Shown here: in pieces, positions 31,801 through 46,000 of the stretch
Numbering within the stretch: position 1 is the stretch's first letter
Layout of the letters: the number at the start of each line of letters is the position of its first letter
Source: Macrostomum hystrix
Taxonomy: Eukaryota > Platyhelminthes > Macrostomidae
DNA: 64,000 bases
Reading direction: 5' to 3'
NCBI GenBank assembly: GCA_950097015.1
Contig: CATNEN010000001.1
Span: forward strand, 18,914,501-18,978,500
Notes under the pieces: model-generated
The model's database searches: none
What the model was told of the DNA's origin: nothing
The model's input: the letters and a program-made list of their open reading frames with translations, nothing else
Program-made: the position numbers and the translations under genes

Positions 31801-32397
31801 GTTTCTGAAGCTAGACCCATTGGCGACCCAAATTATGAAACTATGTAAACAAATATAGATCTCAATTGCATTCATATTACGCAGTTAATTTTCCCAGTTT
31901 AAAAGTAAAATCTAGCTAAGCTGTGGTATCTCCTAGCTTTGTTTGCCTAATACCATGGCACTCACGGACCGCACACACACTCACACTCACACTCACACTC
32001 AGCCACGAAAGTTGGCTAGCATATTAATGCACTGCTGTTATTGGAATTGCAAATTAAGCTGTTCGTAGAACAACTCAAGCCGCGTTATATAGTGGATGTG
32101 AGCTAACACTGCAGTGCCTTTACAAAGCCCCCATCTAAGTCTCACTCGTTCGGTCCGTTTGAGATCATTGAACTATATAAGAGCTATATAGCAGAGAGAT
32201 TGCCGAATAAATGTCTGATTATTATGCAAAGTCGATAATAATAATGCTGCTATAAACTTTGTGCCACAATGTCTTTGTGTGCATGCCTAAACTCGTTACT
32301 TTGTTATATATAGCTTGGTTTCTATGAAACTACATGCTTTCCTATATATAACTGAGGCGTGTATTCTACTTGACAGAATAAACTTGTACCAGAGCTG
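31801..32397. other. Non-coding spacer
   Basis: Contains a short CACACT/CACTCA run near 31972-32000. No gene seen. Confidence 0.5.
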
Positions 32398-33765
32398 GGG
32401 CGTGAGAGGTGTGGTGAGAGGTAGATTGGTGTGGTGAGAGGTAGATTGGTGTGGTGAGAGGTAGATTGGTGTGGTGAGAGGTAGATTGGTGTGGTGAGAG
32501 GTAGATTGGTGTGGTGAGAGGTAGATTGGTGTGGTGAGAGGTAGATTGGTGTGGTGAGAGGTAGATTTGTGTGATGAGAGGTAGATTGGTGTGGTGAGAG
32601 GTAGATTGGTGTGGTGAGAGGTAGATTGGTGTGGTGAGAGGTAGATTGATGTGGTGAGAGGTAGATTAATGTGGTGAGAGGTAGATTGATGTGGTGAGAG
32701 GTAGATTGGTCTGGTGAGAGGTAGATTGGTCTGGTGAGAGGTAGATTGGTGTGGTGAGAAGTAGATTGGTGGGGTGAGAGGTAGATTGGTGTGATGAGAG
32801 GTAGATTGGTCTGGTGAGAGGTAGATTGGTGTGGTGAGAAGTAGATTGGTGGGGTGAGAGGTAGATTGGTGTGATGAGAGGTAGATTGGTCTGGTGAGAG
32901 GTAGATTGGTGTGGTGAGAGGTAGATTGGTGTGGTGAGAGGTAGATTGGTGGGGTGAGAGGTAGATTGGTCTGGTGAGAGGTAGATTGGTCTGGTGAGAG
33001 GTAGATTGGTGGGGTGAGAGGTAGATTGGTCTGGTGAGAGGTAGATTGGTCTGGTGAGAGGTAGATTGATGTGGTGAGAGGTAGATTGGTGTGGTGAGAG
33101 GTAGATTGATGTGGTGAGAGGTAGATTGGTCTGGTGAGAGGTAGATTGATGTGGTGAGAGGTAGATTGATGTGGTGAGAGGTAGATTGGTCTGGTGAGAG
33201 GTAGATTGGTGTGGTGAGAGGTAGATTGATGTGGTGAGAGGTAGATTGGTCTGGTGAGAGGTAGATTGGTGGGGTGAGAGGTAGATTGGTCTGGTGAGAG
33301 GTAGATTGGTCTGGTGAGAGGTAGATTGGTGGGGTGAGAGGTAGATTGGTCTGGTGAGAGGTAGATTGGTCTGGTGAGAGGTAGATTGATGTGGTGAGAG
33401 GTAGATTGATGTGGTGAGAGGTAGATTGGTGTGGTGAGAGGTAGATTGATGTGGTGAGAGGTAGATTGGTCTGGTGAGAGGTAGATTGATGTGGTGAGAG
33501 GTAGATTGATGTGGTGAGAGGTAGATTGGTCTGGTGAGAGGTAGATTGGTGTGGTGAGAGGTAGATTGATGTGGTGAGAGGTAGATTGGTCTGGTGAGAG
33601 GTAGATTGATGTGGTGAGAGGTAGATTGATGTGGTGAGAGGTAGATTGGTCTGGTGAGAGGTAGATTGGTCTGGTGAGAGGTAGATTGATGTGGTGAGAG
33701 GTAGATTGGTGTGGTGAGAGGTAGATTGGTGTGGTGAGAGGTAGATTGGTGTGGTGAGAGGTAGA
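32398..33765. repeat. 20-bp minisatellite
   Basis: About 68 copies of GTAGATTGGTGTGGTGAGAG. Variants GTCTGG, ATGTGG and GTGGGG recur in ordered groups, for example between 33060-33240 and 33360-33600, indicating duplication of multi-unit blocks. Confidence 0.97.
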
Positions 33766-35255
33766 CTAAGGCCGAGGAGAGTTTGAGGACTATGGCAGTG
33801 GAGGTGGTTGGGAGTGTTTACTGCGGTGTGGAGTGCTGAGAAGAGGTCGTGTCGACTAAATTAATAATTGTTCTTTTAATTTTATACTAAGCAACTCAAA
33901 GCACCGGAGCTGCAAGAATTTTATCGCAGATTTGCAGTGCTCAGGCCTACACTCGCTGAGCAGTCCTGAGCGCAACCCTCTCGTCTCGCCTTCCAGAGCA
34001 GTATAGATTGAAGGAGAGAGTGCTCGCGCGAGTTGATTGCAGCCGTTAGGGGCGCCAGTCCACTTATTTAGTTTACATGCATATAGTCAGACTTGAATTA
34101 GGACATGCGCAATGTTCTCATGCGTTGAAAACACCTGACTTGACCTGACGCACAGGGCCCGCAAGCAGGTGCTTATTGAGTGTCCGATTACTATTACTCC
34201 TCATTAACTACTCTTTCTCTGGTCTTGAGATTTTAGCATCAATGTCGGCGCCCTTAATTAGTATAGGGAATAAGAGGCCGGCCTAACCAAGGTGGAGAGC
34301 GCAGCGGAAAGAGACAAGAAAATAGAAAGAGAGAGACATTTTGAATTCTTCACCCTCTGATGAAGCCAGCAGGTGAAAATTTTTTCGTTTTTGTTTCCAT
34401 AGGAGTGAGAGAGACGTAGGATTTGTGTCTGTGTCAACCAAAATACTTGCCTACAAAATCTACCGTCACACTTCTTCATTGCAACTAGCTCGTAGTTTGC
34501 AATTGCTACACGGGCCATCAAGGCCGGCTGTGCAAACACTCAACTACTGTGGACACATCGCCTGCTCGCGTTTGTCCAGAAAAGGAAATGGTTTTGACGA
34601 ACAAAGTTTAGCTTTTATTTTGACATTCTTGTGTGTCCTGTATCAATCGAACACGTGTGAAAGTCAGCTCTGCCACATTGGACTCAGACAAACTTTAAGA
34701 TTTGATATAAGCTCAAACTTCCACACTGCTACCAGTTCCTTCAACATGAAAACTCGGTCGTATCCTGACTGTACAGCAAAGTGTAATTCTTTTTTATGCA
34801 ACTCGTGAATTGAAAAGCTGCAGTAAAGTTATTCTGGTTCAAACACTCGACACGCGACTGACCCTAAGAAGCAGTTGAAAATTGTGCCAATTTTAAATAA
34901 ACAAAGCGAAGCTGTTCATGCCTTATGCAACGCACGCACATTATCTCTTCAGTGCTTCTAGCTTCCGATGCACAATTAGCTACCAACAATGTCCCGCAGC
35001 AATGTCCCCCAGTAATCTGGCGACACAGGCACACACACACACCAAACTGATAACTTGCTTGCAGTCCGAAGGGTTGGCCACTTTATGAAGTTATGTTTTC
35101 CAGTTGGTAAACTTTACCAAAGGTTGAAAAGTGAAAATGAATAGCAGTGCATGGATATTTGTGTGTTGCTGGTCCGCGAGGGGGCAGAGCTTTCATGGCC
35201 AAACGTTTGTCGGAATCGAATATGGTACGAAGAATTATCCTCAAAGGTACAAATC
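33766..35255. other. Non-coding spacer
   Basis: Mixed-composition DNA with no coding signal. The open frames at 34258-34539 (minus) and 34425-34808 overlap each other on opposite strands and show no domain. Confidence 0.45.
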
Positions 35256-35263
35256 CTCTACGC

Positions 35264-36128
35264 CAGGGGTCGGCAACCTCCGGCCCGCGGGCCTGATGCG
35301 GCCCTCAAAGCTCCCAAATCTGGCCCTTAGCTCCTCCTAACACCTACTCTACAGTACACCCTATCTCATCTCTCCCTGTCTCACCTCTCCCCTGTCTTAT
35401 CTCTCCCCAGTCTCATTTCTCCCCTGTCTCATCTCTCCCCTGTCTTATCTCTCCCCTGTCTTATCTCTCCCCTGTCTTATCTCTCCCCTGTCTTATCTCT
35501 CCCCTGTCTTATCTCTCCCCTGTCTTATCTCTCCCCTGTCTTATCTCTCCCCAGTCTCATCTCTCCCCAGTCTCATCTCTCCCCTTTTTCATCTCTCCCC
35601 TGTCTCATCTCTCTTGCGTCTTACCGCTGAAGCTTTAGCAAAATACATCATAGAAATATCTAAAATAAGGGAACAGCTGCCCTGAGACTACGAGATCTTA
35701 CTAGCATTCAACAATAGATATTTCATATTTTGTTTTATCCCTGCCGTCCCTTGTGTTTTTACTGCTCTTATTTTTAATACCTTTGCTTTCCCTTCCCAGC
35801 TCGATATTTGATTCCTACTAAACTTCGCTTTTTATGTTGCTTTTCGCTGTTCATTTAAATGTGTTGTTAAAAAAAATATAAAAAAAAAAATCAGCACCCA
35901 TAGATGGCGTGCGCGTTTTAATAATAATAATAATAATAATATCTCCCCCGTCTCATGCGTCTTGTCTCTCTCTTGCGTCTTATCTCCCCCGTCTCATCTC
36001 TCACCTTTCTCATCTCTCACCTTTCTCATCTCTCACCTGTCTGATCTCTCCCCTTTCTTCATGCGGCCCGCCGTCGTCTTTAAGATTCTCTCTTTAGCCC
36101 GCGGGGTATATAAGGTTGCCGACCCCTG
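35264..36128. mobile_element. Non-autonomous hAT-superfamily DNA transposon
   Basis: The element begins CAGGGGTCGGCAACCT and ends with the exact inverse, AGGTTGCCGACCCCTG. These are classic hAT terminal repeats, followed inward by GC-rich subterminal sequence (GGCCCGCGGGCC on the left, CCCGCGGG on the right). It is flanked by a perfect 8-bp target duplication, CTCTACGC, at 35256-35263 and 36129-36136. At 865 bp it has no transposase frame. Its interior holds a 16-bp TCTCATCTCTCCCCTG array (35355-35620), an A-rich stretch, an ATA repeat and a second related tandem block (35940-36060). Confidence 0.95.
35350..35620. repeat. 16-bp minisatellite inside the hAT element
   Basis: About 16 copies of TCTCATCTCTCCCCTG with TCTTATC and CCCAG variants. 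The unit differs by one base from the reverse complement of the 41.6-42.65 kb array unit. Confidence 0.92.
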
Positions 36129-36136
36129 CTCTACGC

Positions 36137-36428
36137 CATACTCTGAATGCGAGAAACTTCTTTTTTTGTCGTTGATCTACAAGCGAAATGCTTTGATAAA
36201 TGCTTTTTAGTATCCATTTCTTTCTACTATGCAATTGACATTGGAAACCATTGAAAGCAAGTGCATGCCAAACTGGATCCATTGATGCTCAACTTTGATT
36301 CTTTCTATCATGAGTTCATTATGAGCAGTGCGGCCTTCTGAGGAGGACAAAGATGGATCATGAAGCTCTCAATTTACTAACTATAAAACCACAGAAACGC
36401 TAAGATCTCTCAATTATGCAGTTTTGCT
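36137..36428. other. Non-coding spacer
   Basis: No gene or repeat seen between the hAT element and the next array. Confidence 0.5.
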
Positions 36429-36672
36429 TTGCAACCTCACCCACTGCCTCCCCATCCACTGCCTCCCCATCCACTGCCTCCCCATCCACTGCCTCCCCAT
36501 CCACTGCCTCCCCATCGTCTGCCTCCCCATCGTCTGCCTCCCCATCCACTGCCTCCCCATCCACTGCCTCCCCATCGTCTGCCTCCCCATCCACTGCCTC
36601 CCCATCCACTGCCTCCCCATCCACTGCCTCCCCATCCACTGCCTCCCCATCCACTGCCACCCCATCCACTGC
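36429..36672. repeat. 15-bp minisatellite
   Basis: About 16 copies of TGCCTCCCCATCCAC with a TCGTC variant in four copies. Every frame stays open because 15 is a multiple of three; none is a gene. Confidence 0.96.
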
Positions 36673-37023
36673 CTTCAGCTGTCATGTACTAAAAATAGCT
36701 CCTGGGCAAATGCTTCCCATTTACCGAACTTAAAATTCTCGCAATTATTACTTTAAATCGTTCCAACACAATTAAACGATCATTCCTTGTGTTAATCCAA
36801 GTGCCAAACTTAACCATCTAAAAATTAGCAAGAAAATTTAAATTTGGAACTCGGGTGAAGATTTTAATTTCGATCGCTAAACAGTTGCTAAATTTTAAAG
36901 CAGAATACACTTTTAACCTGGCCTTGCTTCCTGTGTTTTTGCTTCATTAAGCATTCCGTGCCAACTTTTAGAAAGCGTCTTCTGAACCTGATCGCCAGAA
37001 GCGTAAATTGCAAAAGCGACACA
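36673..37023. other. Probable promoter / 5' UTR of the protocadherin gene
   Basis: AT-rich 350 bp just upstream of the protocadherin start codon. An in-frame extension to a GTG at 36958 exists but has no ATG, so it is leader sequence. Confidence 0.45.
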
Positions 37024-40000
37024 ATGCGTGTAATCGCCAAGCTATTTCTGGTATCGTTTACTTTGTTACAAATGAACCACTGTCAATTGTTGGCTAGCTC
37101 TTCAACGAATCTCAACTGCCAGCTCATGGACGACACCCCTGCAATGACCGAGCTCACCTTGACTATAGGCAGCTCAGCCCGATGTCAACTCAGTCCGGCT
37201 GGCTACAGAATTCTTCCCACTCCGTCGAGATTAGGCTCTTACTTTAGCGTTCGCGAACCGGATTCCAGTTTGTACACATCCAGGCTGGTGGATCTGGACC
37301 GGCTCTGCGCTGAGATTGGCCAGTGCTGCCAGAGAGAGTTGCCGAACTGTACCATCAGCCTCATGCTACAAAAGGGAGTCAGCGTGGTATTACTCGATCT
37401 GGTCATTCTCGACCGAAACGATCACGGACCCGTGTTCAACTGTGCTCAGCCTTTTCGAATGGAGCTGTCCGAGCGAAGGGAGCCAGACAGCACCCACTCC
37501 AGCATCGACCTGCCTGTGGCCACGGACATTGACAGACAGGAGTTTGGTGTGCTCCGGTGAGACTGCGGGGCTTGAGAGCCGTGGGATTTGAAGGGGCTGG
37601 CTTGGGATTTTCAGATGGTGGGATATTTTGATGATTGCATCGTGAATCGATGGGATTTTTGTGAATCGATGGGATACTGTTACTCGATGTGATATTGTGA
37701 ATCGATGGGATAGTGTTACTCGATGGGATATTGTGACTCGATGGGATAGTGTTACTCGATGGGATATTGTGAATCGATGGGATTATTGTAAATCGATAGG
37801 ATATTGTGACTCGATGGAATTTTTTGACTCGATGGAATTTTGTGACTCGATGGGATTCTTGTGACTCTTTGGGATTATTGTGACTCTTTGGGATTATTGT
37901 GACTCTTTGGGATTATTGTGAATCGTTGCGATTATTGTGAATCGATGGAATATTGTGAATCGATGGAATTTTGTGAATCGATGGAATTTTGTGACTCGAT
38001 GGGATTCTTGTGACTCTTTGGGATTATTGTGACTCTTTGGGATTATTGTGAATCGTTGCGATTATTGTGAATCGATGCGATTATTGTGAATCGATGGGAT
38101 ATTGTGAATCGATGGAATATTGTGACTCGATGGAATTTTGTGACTCGATGGGATTCTTGTGACTCTTTGGGATTATTGTGACTCGTTGGGATTATTGTGA
38201 ATCGTTGCGATTATTGTGAATCGATGCGATTATTGTGAATCGATGGGATAGTGTTACTCGATGGGATATTGTGACTCGATGGGATATTGTGAATCGATGG
38301 GATTGTTGTAAATCGATTGGATATTGTAAATCGATTGGATATTGTGACTCGATGGGATTCTTGTGACTCGATGGAATTTTGTGACTCTATGGGATTCTTG
38401 TGACTCGATGGAATTTTGTGACTCTATGGGATTATTGTGACTCTTTGGGATTATTGTGACTCTTTGGGATTATTGTGAATCGATGGAATTTTGTGACTCG
38501 ATGGATTCTTGTGACTCGATGGAATTTTGTGACTCTTTGGGATTATTGTGAATCGTTGCGATTATTGTGAATCGATGGGATATTGTGAATCGATGGGATA
38601 TTGTGAATCGATGGAATATTGTGAATCGATGAGATATTGTTACTCGTTGGGATTTTTGTGACTCGTTCGGATTTTTGTGACTCGACGTGATATTGTGACT
38701 CCATGGGATATTGTGACTCCATGGGATATTGTGACTCGAAGGGATACTCCAAAGAAAGAGAGGAGTCAGATTGGAGGCCGGCTCTCCTAATGAACAGATA
38801 CTTTCAGATGGAAGTCACTCTCAGCCAGAGAATTAGGGAGAATTAGGGAAAACTGATTCCTGGCCCCTGAGAAGCCGGCAATCTGTTGCAATCGGACACT
38901 GGGTCGATGTGGCTGAAGTGGACCACTCCGGCAGGTCTAATGAAACCTTGAATGAGCGGACACGGCTGTTCAAACAAAAGCCCCCCCCCCTAGTCTGAAT
39001 CGTGACTTTTTCATCTTTCGCTTTAATTTTCTTGATGGATTGAGCTGCTTAGCGAGAAAAAATGAGGGAAGAAACTCGATCGAGAATATCACTGCGAAAA
39101 CAGAGAATGTCTGGTTTTCTGGGCCAATTTTGGAGCTCAACATTTTTTAAGAATCAGAAAAGTCAGTTTTAATTAATTGTTTTTTGGATATAAAAACTAA
39201 TGCAGATTTTTATTCCATTTCAATAGATTGGAAATAACTATAGATCTATAATTACATTAGGCAAATGTAAATTAAATTAAATATAAAATAACAAACATTT
39301 CAATAAATTAACAAAATTGTAAACAATATTTTAACAGACTTTTAATCACTGTTACACATATTTATTATTTCTATTAATAATATTATTTATTACCATTATT
39401 ATTATTGTTATTATTACAGATTGAGACATACTCAATCACTTTAACCGAATTAATCGTTATAACAATCATTTAAATCAATTACGAGCTAAAAATAAAATTA
39501 AAGAATTTAAATAAAGTTTAATACTCGTACAAGTCTACGATTGTTTAATCCAGCAATACCAAAATGACAAGCAAATTCAAACGACTTGAACTATTATCAG
39601 TTATTTCATTTATATAGTTATTTGTTTTGATTTTTATTATACTAGCTTCAGCGGCGAAATTCAGCCGTTTTTTATAATTCAAACGATCTCACAAATAGCT
39701 GGTAATAAATATTTCATCCATCTTGAATTGCTGGGTTAAATAATCACAAAATGAGTAAGCCTTTTGATTGTGCTTGCAGACCAAAGCAGTCTGAGTAGGG
39801 ATTACTCACTCTGCTAGACCAGGAGCCAATTATTCAGCTGTCCCGACACGTGGCCAGCTGATGCCAGGAACAAGCTCCCGCAGAACAGACAAGTGGCCCT
39901 TTTTAGCCTTATAGAAACACGGCTTTTCACCTGGTGTCCATCTTCAATTACCTGTGGGCACTCAATGGCTTAATTTCATTTCCTGTCTTTAAATAAGCGC

Positions 40001-43000
40001 ATGTTATATGTACGTAGCAGCTGTTTATTGGCGCATTGGTGCCAAGACGGAAGGGCGCTCTCTGTGAGAGGGCCAGAATTCAGATTAGAATCTCAAGGGT
40101 GCCTATAGTCGTAACAGATAATATTGATAATATAGAGTCTATAGAGAGGAAATAAAGAGCAAATCGACAGGAAATATTAATAATCTCAATGAGCTCCGCA
40201 GTGGACTCATTTGAATACGGTAAGGCCGTTTCAACATCGCGACCAATCGATAATTGTGCTCATATGAATTGAAAAAATGCGACTCTCACTCCTCTAAAGA
40301 GCCAGCTTGCTTACAGTTTCAACAAAATCTTTCAGTAGAGCTGCAAAAAATCAATACCACTGTGCCAGTCAGTGAGTCACTTAATGAAAAATGGGTCCAG
40401 TAATACATCCGAATACTGGGAATGCTCAAGCAAGGCTTGATGGCGAACCCCCGTGCAGTCGTCAATCTTTCACGCGGCGAACTCCGGCAGTCAGTGGGAT
40501 TTCGGGAAGTCTGTAAGTTGAGCCAGCATCAATCACTAGTGCAGCTATGAGTAAATATGAATCTCCTAATTAATTAATTAGCTAATTAACTGCCTTGCCT
40601 GGCTACAGATAGGACACACACACAGGACAGGTCATTGTACAGATTACTAATCATACTGTGGCTTAGTTATTACATAAGTGTGCTTAATATTCGACGAAAA
40701 AAATAATGAAAAGTGTCATTCTTTCTCGACCATCATTGTAATCGGCTGCATAGTAACTACCATCGGGGTTAGACAAAACTCAGACTAAAACTTATCCAAA
40801 TTTAACCAAAGCTCCAGTTCCAGTTGAGTCGGGAATCGAACTCCCGACCAACGCTCTAATCCCGCTAGGATAACAACCCCCCTTTTCTCAACCCCTTGCA
40901 GTCAAGATCGAGTTGGAAGCAAAAAACTGACACAAAAATGAAAACTTTAAATTTTGAAGGGTTTACTTAAGAAGATGTTAAAATTAAATAAAGAGAAGTG
41001 ATGAAACTTGAATTTAGTGAAATTAAACTCTATTATTTTAAGCCCTTCTGTAATATCTCCTGAACACACCAGCAGATTTATCCACTTGAACACAGTATCC
41101 AAGCGCTAAAACTACAGATCAACCAGATTGATTGCAGATAAAGATCTGTGCATTAGCCAGCACAGAGCGAATCATTGTATCCTGCGTGCCCGCATCCATA
41201 ATCATCACCATAATCAGATCAGAGAGACTGGGCGCCTTTGTTTAACTGCGTGCCACTCAGCCCTCACCTCTCTGCCCTCACCTCTCTGCCCTTCAACTTC
41301 CGGTCTGAAGTGAACGGAAGTGGTTTCTGATCATTATTGCTCACTATTGCTACTCATGTGTTTATTATTATTCAGATGGAATGTGGAAGTAGGGTTGACT
41401 CAAGCTCATCACTTCACTCTGAGAGTTGAAACAATCAATTCAAATAAATCGTGCCTCAATTTATAAGCAGTCAGTTAACAATGAACTTTGGTTGCCATTG
41501 TCGTCATTCTCCATGAATTTGCTAACAGTGGAGCAATGGAAAATAACAGAACAAAATTTGATTAACTAAAACATTATTGACAGTCATATCTCTGATTAAG
41601 GACCCGTCAGTGATATATATGAGACAAAGAGAGATGAGACACGGGAGAGATGAGGCACGGGAGAGATGAGACACGGGAGAGATGAGACACGGGAGAGATG
41701 AAATACGGTAAAAATGAGACACGGGAGAGATGAAATACGGTAAAAATGAGACACGGGAGAGATGAAATACGGTAAAAATGAGACAGGGGAGAGATGAGAC
41801 ACGGGAGAGATGAAATACGGTAAAAATGAGACACGGGAGAGATGAAATACGGTAAAAATGAGACAGGGGAGAGATGAGACACGGGAGAGATGAGACACGG
41901 GAGAGAAGAGACACGGGAGAGATGAGACACGGGAGAGATGAGACACGGGAGAGATGAAATACGTTAAAAATGAGACACGGGAGAGATGAGACACGGGAGA
42001 GATGAGACACGGGAGAGATGAGGCACGGGAGAGATGAGACACGGGAGAGATGAGACACGGGAGAGATGAGACACGGGAGAGATGAAATACGTTAAAAATG
42101 AGACACGGGAGAGATGAGACACGGGAGAGATGAGGCACGGGAGAGATGAGACACGGGAGAGATGAGGCACGGGAGAGATGAGACAGGGGAGAGATGAGGC
42201 ACGGGAGAGATGAGACACGGGAGAGATGAGACACGGGAGAGATGAGACACGGGAGAGATGAGGCACGGGAGAGATGAGGCACGGGAGAGATGAGACACGG
42301 GAGAGATGAAATACGTTAAAAATGAGACACGGGAGAGATGAGGCACGGGAGAGATGAGACACGGGAGAGATGAGGCACGGGAGAGATGAGACACGGGAGA
42401 GATGAGACACGGGAGAGATGAGACACGGGAGAGATGAGACACGGGAGAGATGAGACACGGGAGATGAGACACGGGAGAGATGAGACACGGGAGAGATGAG
42501 ACACGGGAGAGATGAGGCACGGGAGAGATGAGACACGGGAGAGATGAGACACGGGAGAGATGAGACACGGGAGAGATGAGACACGGGAGAGATGAGACAC
42601 GGGAGAGATGAGACACGGGAGAGAAGAGACACGGGAGAGATGAGACACGGGAAACCCCAAGAAGGAGCTGATTTCCCATATTTCGCAGCCCGTGGGGACC
42701 AGGAAGGGAATTGGCATTCCTTAGCCAGCAGATTAAGAGACGCAAAGCGCAAAAAGTTGAGTAGCAGGCACTGCTCAATTTGTGTTGAGCATACGTTCGA
42801 GGGTTCGAGTCTCACACAGTTGAAAGTTTTTCTTTGCTGATCAGTAAGCAGTTTCTGCTGTCGCACTGACTGTTTCTCTTCCCACGAGAGGACACCGTGG
42901 CGTAGACTGCCTTTGAACGCGAACCCTGTGTCTCTCCGTGTGTAGGACGCCTCCATGGGAAATTATCTCGAATTAGTTTTTTCGAAGTGTGTTATCAGCT

Positions 43001-46000
43001 GATCAGGTTTTCAGAACAGCTCAGGACAGAATTGGCTCTACAGAACAGAGGAAGTATTAATTTATTCTCTCGCATATCTTCTTGTCCGATTCAAACTTCT
43101 TATCTCAGCTGTCTTTACATTTTCTTTAGCGGCATCGTCTCTATTCTAGTTGATCTTTTCTCACTCCTCTCTCATCTATTCTCAATCCTCTCTCATCTAT
43201 TCTCACTCCTCACTCATCTATTCTCACTCCTCTCTCATCTATTCTCACTCCTCTCTCATCTATTCTCACTCCTCACTCATCTATTCTCACTCCTCTCTCA
43301 TCTATTCTCAATCTCTCTCATCTATTCTCACTCCTCTCTCATCTATTCTCACTCCTCACTCATCTATTCTCACTCCTCTCTCATCTATCTCACTCCTCTC
43401 TCATCTATTCTCACTCCTCTCTCATCTATTCTTACTCCTCTCTCATCTATTCTCACTCCTCTCTCATCTATTCTCAATCCTCTCTCATCTATTCTCACTC
43501 CTCACTTATCTATTCTCACTCCTCTCTCATCTATTCTCACTCCTCTCTCATCTATTCTCACTCCTCACTCATCTATTCTCACTCCTCTCTCATCTATTCT
43601 CACTCCTCTCTCATCTATTCTCACTCCTCTCTCTTCTATTCTCAATCTCTCTCATCTATCTCACTCCTCTCTCATCTATTCTCACTCCTCACTCATCTAT
43701 TCTCACTCCTATCTCATCTATCTCACTCCTCTCTCATCTATTCTCACTCCTCTCTCATCTATTCTCAATCTCTCTCATCTATTCTCAATCTCTCTCATCT
43801 ATTCTCACTCCTCACTCATCTATTCTCACTCCTCTCTCATCTATTCTCAATCTCTCTCATCTATTCTCTATCTTTCTCATCTATTCTCACTCATCTCTCG
43901 TTTATTCTCACAACTCTCTCCGCAAACAAATAGCAGCAGAAGTGAAAGTGTTTTTTCCCTAGATTCAAATTAAGCAAAATCCAATAAATTCTATAAGCAT
44001 TACTGTTCTCAATCTCTGTATATACGAACCAAAATATGCCACACTGCCGCATTTTTTCTCCCACGACCCACAGCAAATTCTTCCAAACATTTGTTAGGCA
44101 CGTATAGTGAGAACAGCAGTGTTTTTCGTCACGGTTATTCTTCAGCTTCGGCTTGCAAATTTATGACTGCAGAACTACGCTTTGCTCCATGCAGATCTCT
44201 GCGCAGACATGTCCCTGCTGCAAGCCTCCTGTCATTTTAGTTGCAGAAATATGACTGCGCTGGGGTTCCTTTTATCCAGGGTAAACCCTACACTCACAGA
44301 CAACACTTATTCTCTCTACTCTCTTTTCTCACACTCTCCTCTCTACTCTCTTTTCTCACACTATCCTCTCTCCTCTCTTTTCTCACACTCTCCTCTCTCC
44401 TCTCTTTTCTCACACTCTCCTCTCTCCTCTCTTTTCTCACACTCTCCTCTCTCCTCTCTTTTCTCACACTCTCCTCTCTCCTCTCTTTTCTCACACTCTC
44501 CTCTCTCCTCTCTTTTCTCACACTCTCCTCTCTCCTCTCTTTTCTCACACTCTCCTCTCTACTCTCTTTTCTCACACTCTACTCTCTCCTCTCTTTTCTC
44601 ACACTCTCCTCTCTCCTCTCTTTTCTCACACTCTCCTCTCTCCTCTCTTTTCTCACACTCTCCTCTCTCCTCTCTTTTCTCACACTCTCCTCTCTCCTCT
44701 CTTTTCTCACACTCTCCTCTCTACTCTCTCCTCTCTTTTCTCACTCTCTACTCTCTCCTCTCTTTTCTCACACTCTACTCTCTCCTCTCTTTTCTCACAC
44801 TCTCCTCTCTACTCTCTCCTCTCTTTTCTCACTCTCTCCTCTCTACTCTCTCCTCTCTTTTCTCACACTCTCCTCTCTACTCTCTTTTCTCACACTCTCC
44901 TCTCTACTCTCTTTTCTCCCACTCTCCTCTCTCCTCTCTTTTCTCACACTCTCCTCTCTCCTCTCTTTTCTCACACTCTCCTCTCTCCTCTCTTTTCTCA
45001 CACTCTCCTCTCTCCTCTCTTTTCCCACACTCTCCTCTCTAATCTCTCCTCTCTTTTCTCACTCTCTCCTCTCTAATCTCTCCTCTCTTTTCTCACACTC
45101 TCCTCTCTAATCTCTCCTCTCTGTTCTCACACTCTCCTCTCTCCTCTCTTTTCTCACACTCTCCTCTCTCCTCTCTTTTCTCACACTCTCCTCTCTACTC
45201 TATTTTCTCACACTCTCCTCTCTCCTCTCTTTTCTCACACTCTTCTCTCTACTCTCTTTTCTCACTCTCTTCTCTCTACTCTCTTTTCTCACACTCTCCT
45301 CTCTAATCTCTCCTCTCTTTTCTCACTCTCTCCTCTCTCCTCTCTTTTCTCACTCTCTCCTCTCTACTCTCTTTTCTCACTCTCTCCTCTCTACTCTCTT
45401 TTCTCACTCTCTCCTCTCTACTCTCTTTTCCCACACTCTCCTCTCTCCTTTCTTTTCTCACACTCTCCTCTCTACTCTCTTTTCTCACACTCTCCTCTCT
45501 CCTCTCTTTTCTCACACTCTCCTCTCTACTCTCTTTTCCCACACTCTCCTCTCTCCTCTCTTTTCTCACACTCTCCTCTCTCCTCTCTTTTCTCACACTC
45601 TCCTCTCTACTCTCTTTTCCCACACTCTCCTCTCTCCTCTCTTTTCCCACACTCTCCTCTCTCCTCTCTTTTCTCACACTCTCCTCTCTACTCTCTTTTC
45701 CCACACTCTCCTCTCTCCTCTCTTTTCTCACACTCTCCTCTCTACTCTCTTTTCCCACACTCTCCTCTCTCCTCTCTTTTCTCACTCTCTCCTCTCTCCT
45801 CTCTCCTCTCTTTTCTCACACTCTCCTCTCTACTCTCTTTTCCCACACTCTCCTCTCTCCTCTCTTTTCTCACACTCTCCTCTCTACTCTCTTTTCCCAC
45901 ACTCTCCTCTCTCCTCTCTTTTCCCACACTCTCCTCTCTCCTCTCTTTTCTCACACTCTCCTCTCTCCTCTCTTTTCTCACACTCTCCTCTCTCCTCTCT

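Noticed and set aside
30842-31858. Ser/Pro/Leu-rich frames of 338 and 332 codons
   Set aside because: By-products of the 17-bp homopyrimidine repeat, where 17 codons equal three units.
42730-42830. GGGTTCGAGTCTCA resembling a tRNA T-arm / B box
   Set aside because: A convincing A box and cloverleaf are not present; left as chance or a very decayed SINE.
41522-42956. Minus-strand Ser/Pro/Leu frames up to 330 codons
   Set aside because: By-products of the 16-bp array in the protocadherin intron.
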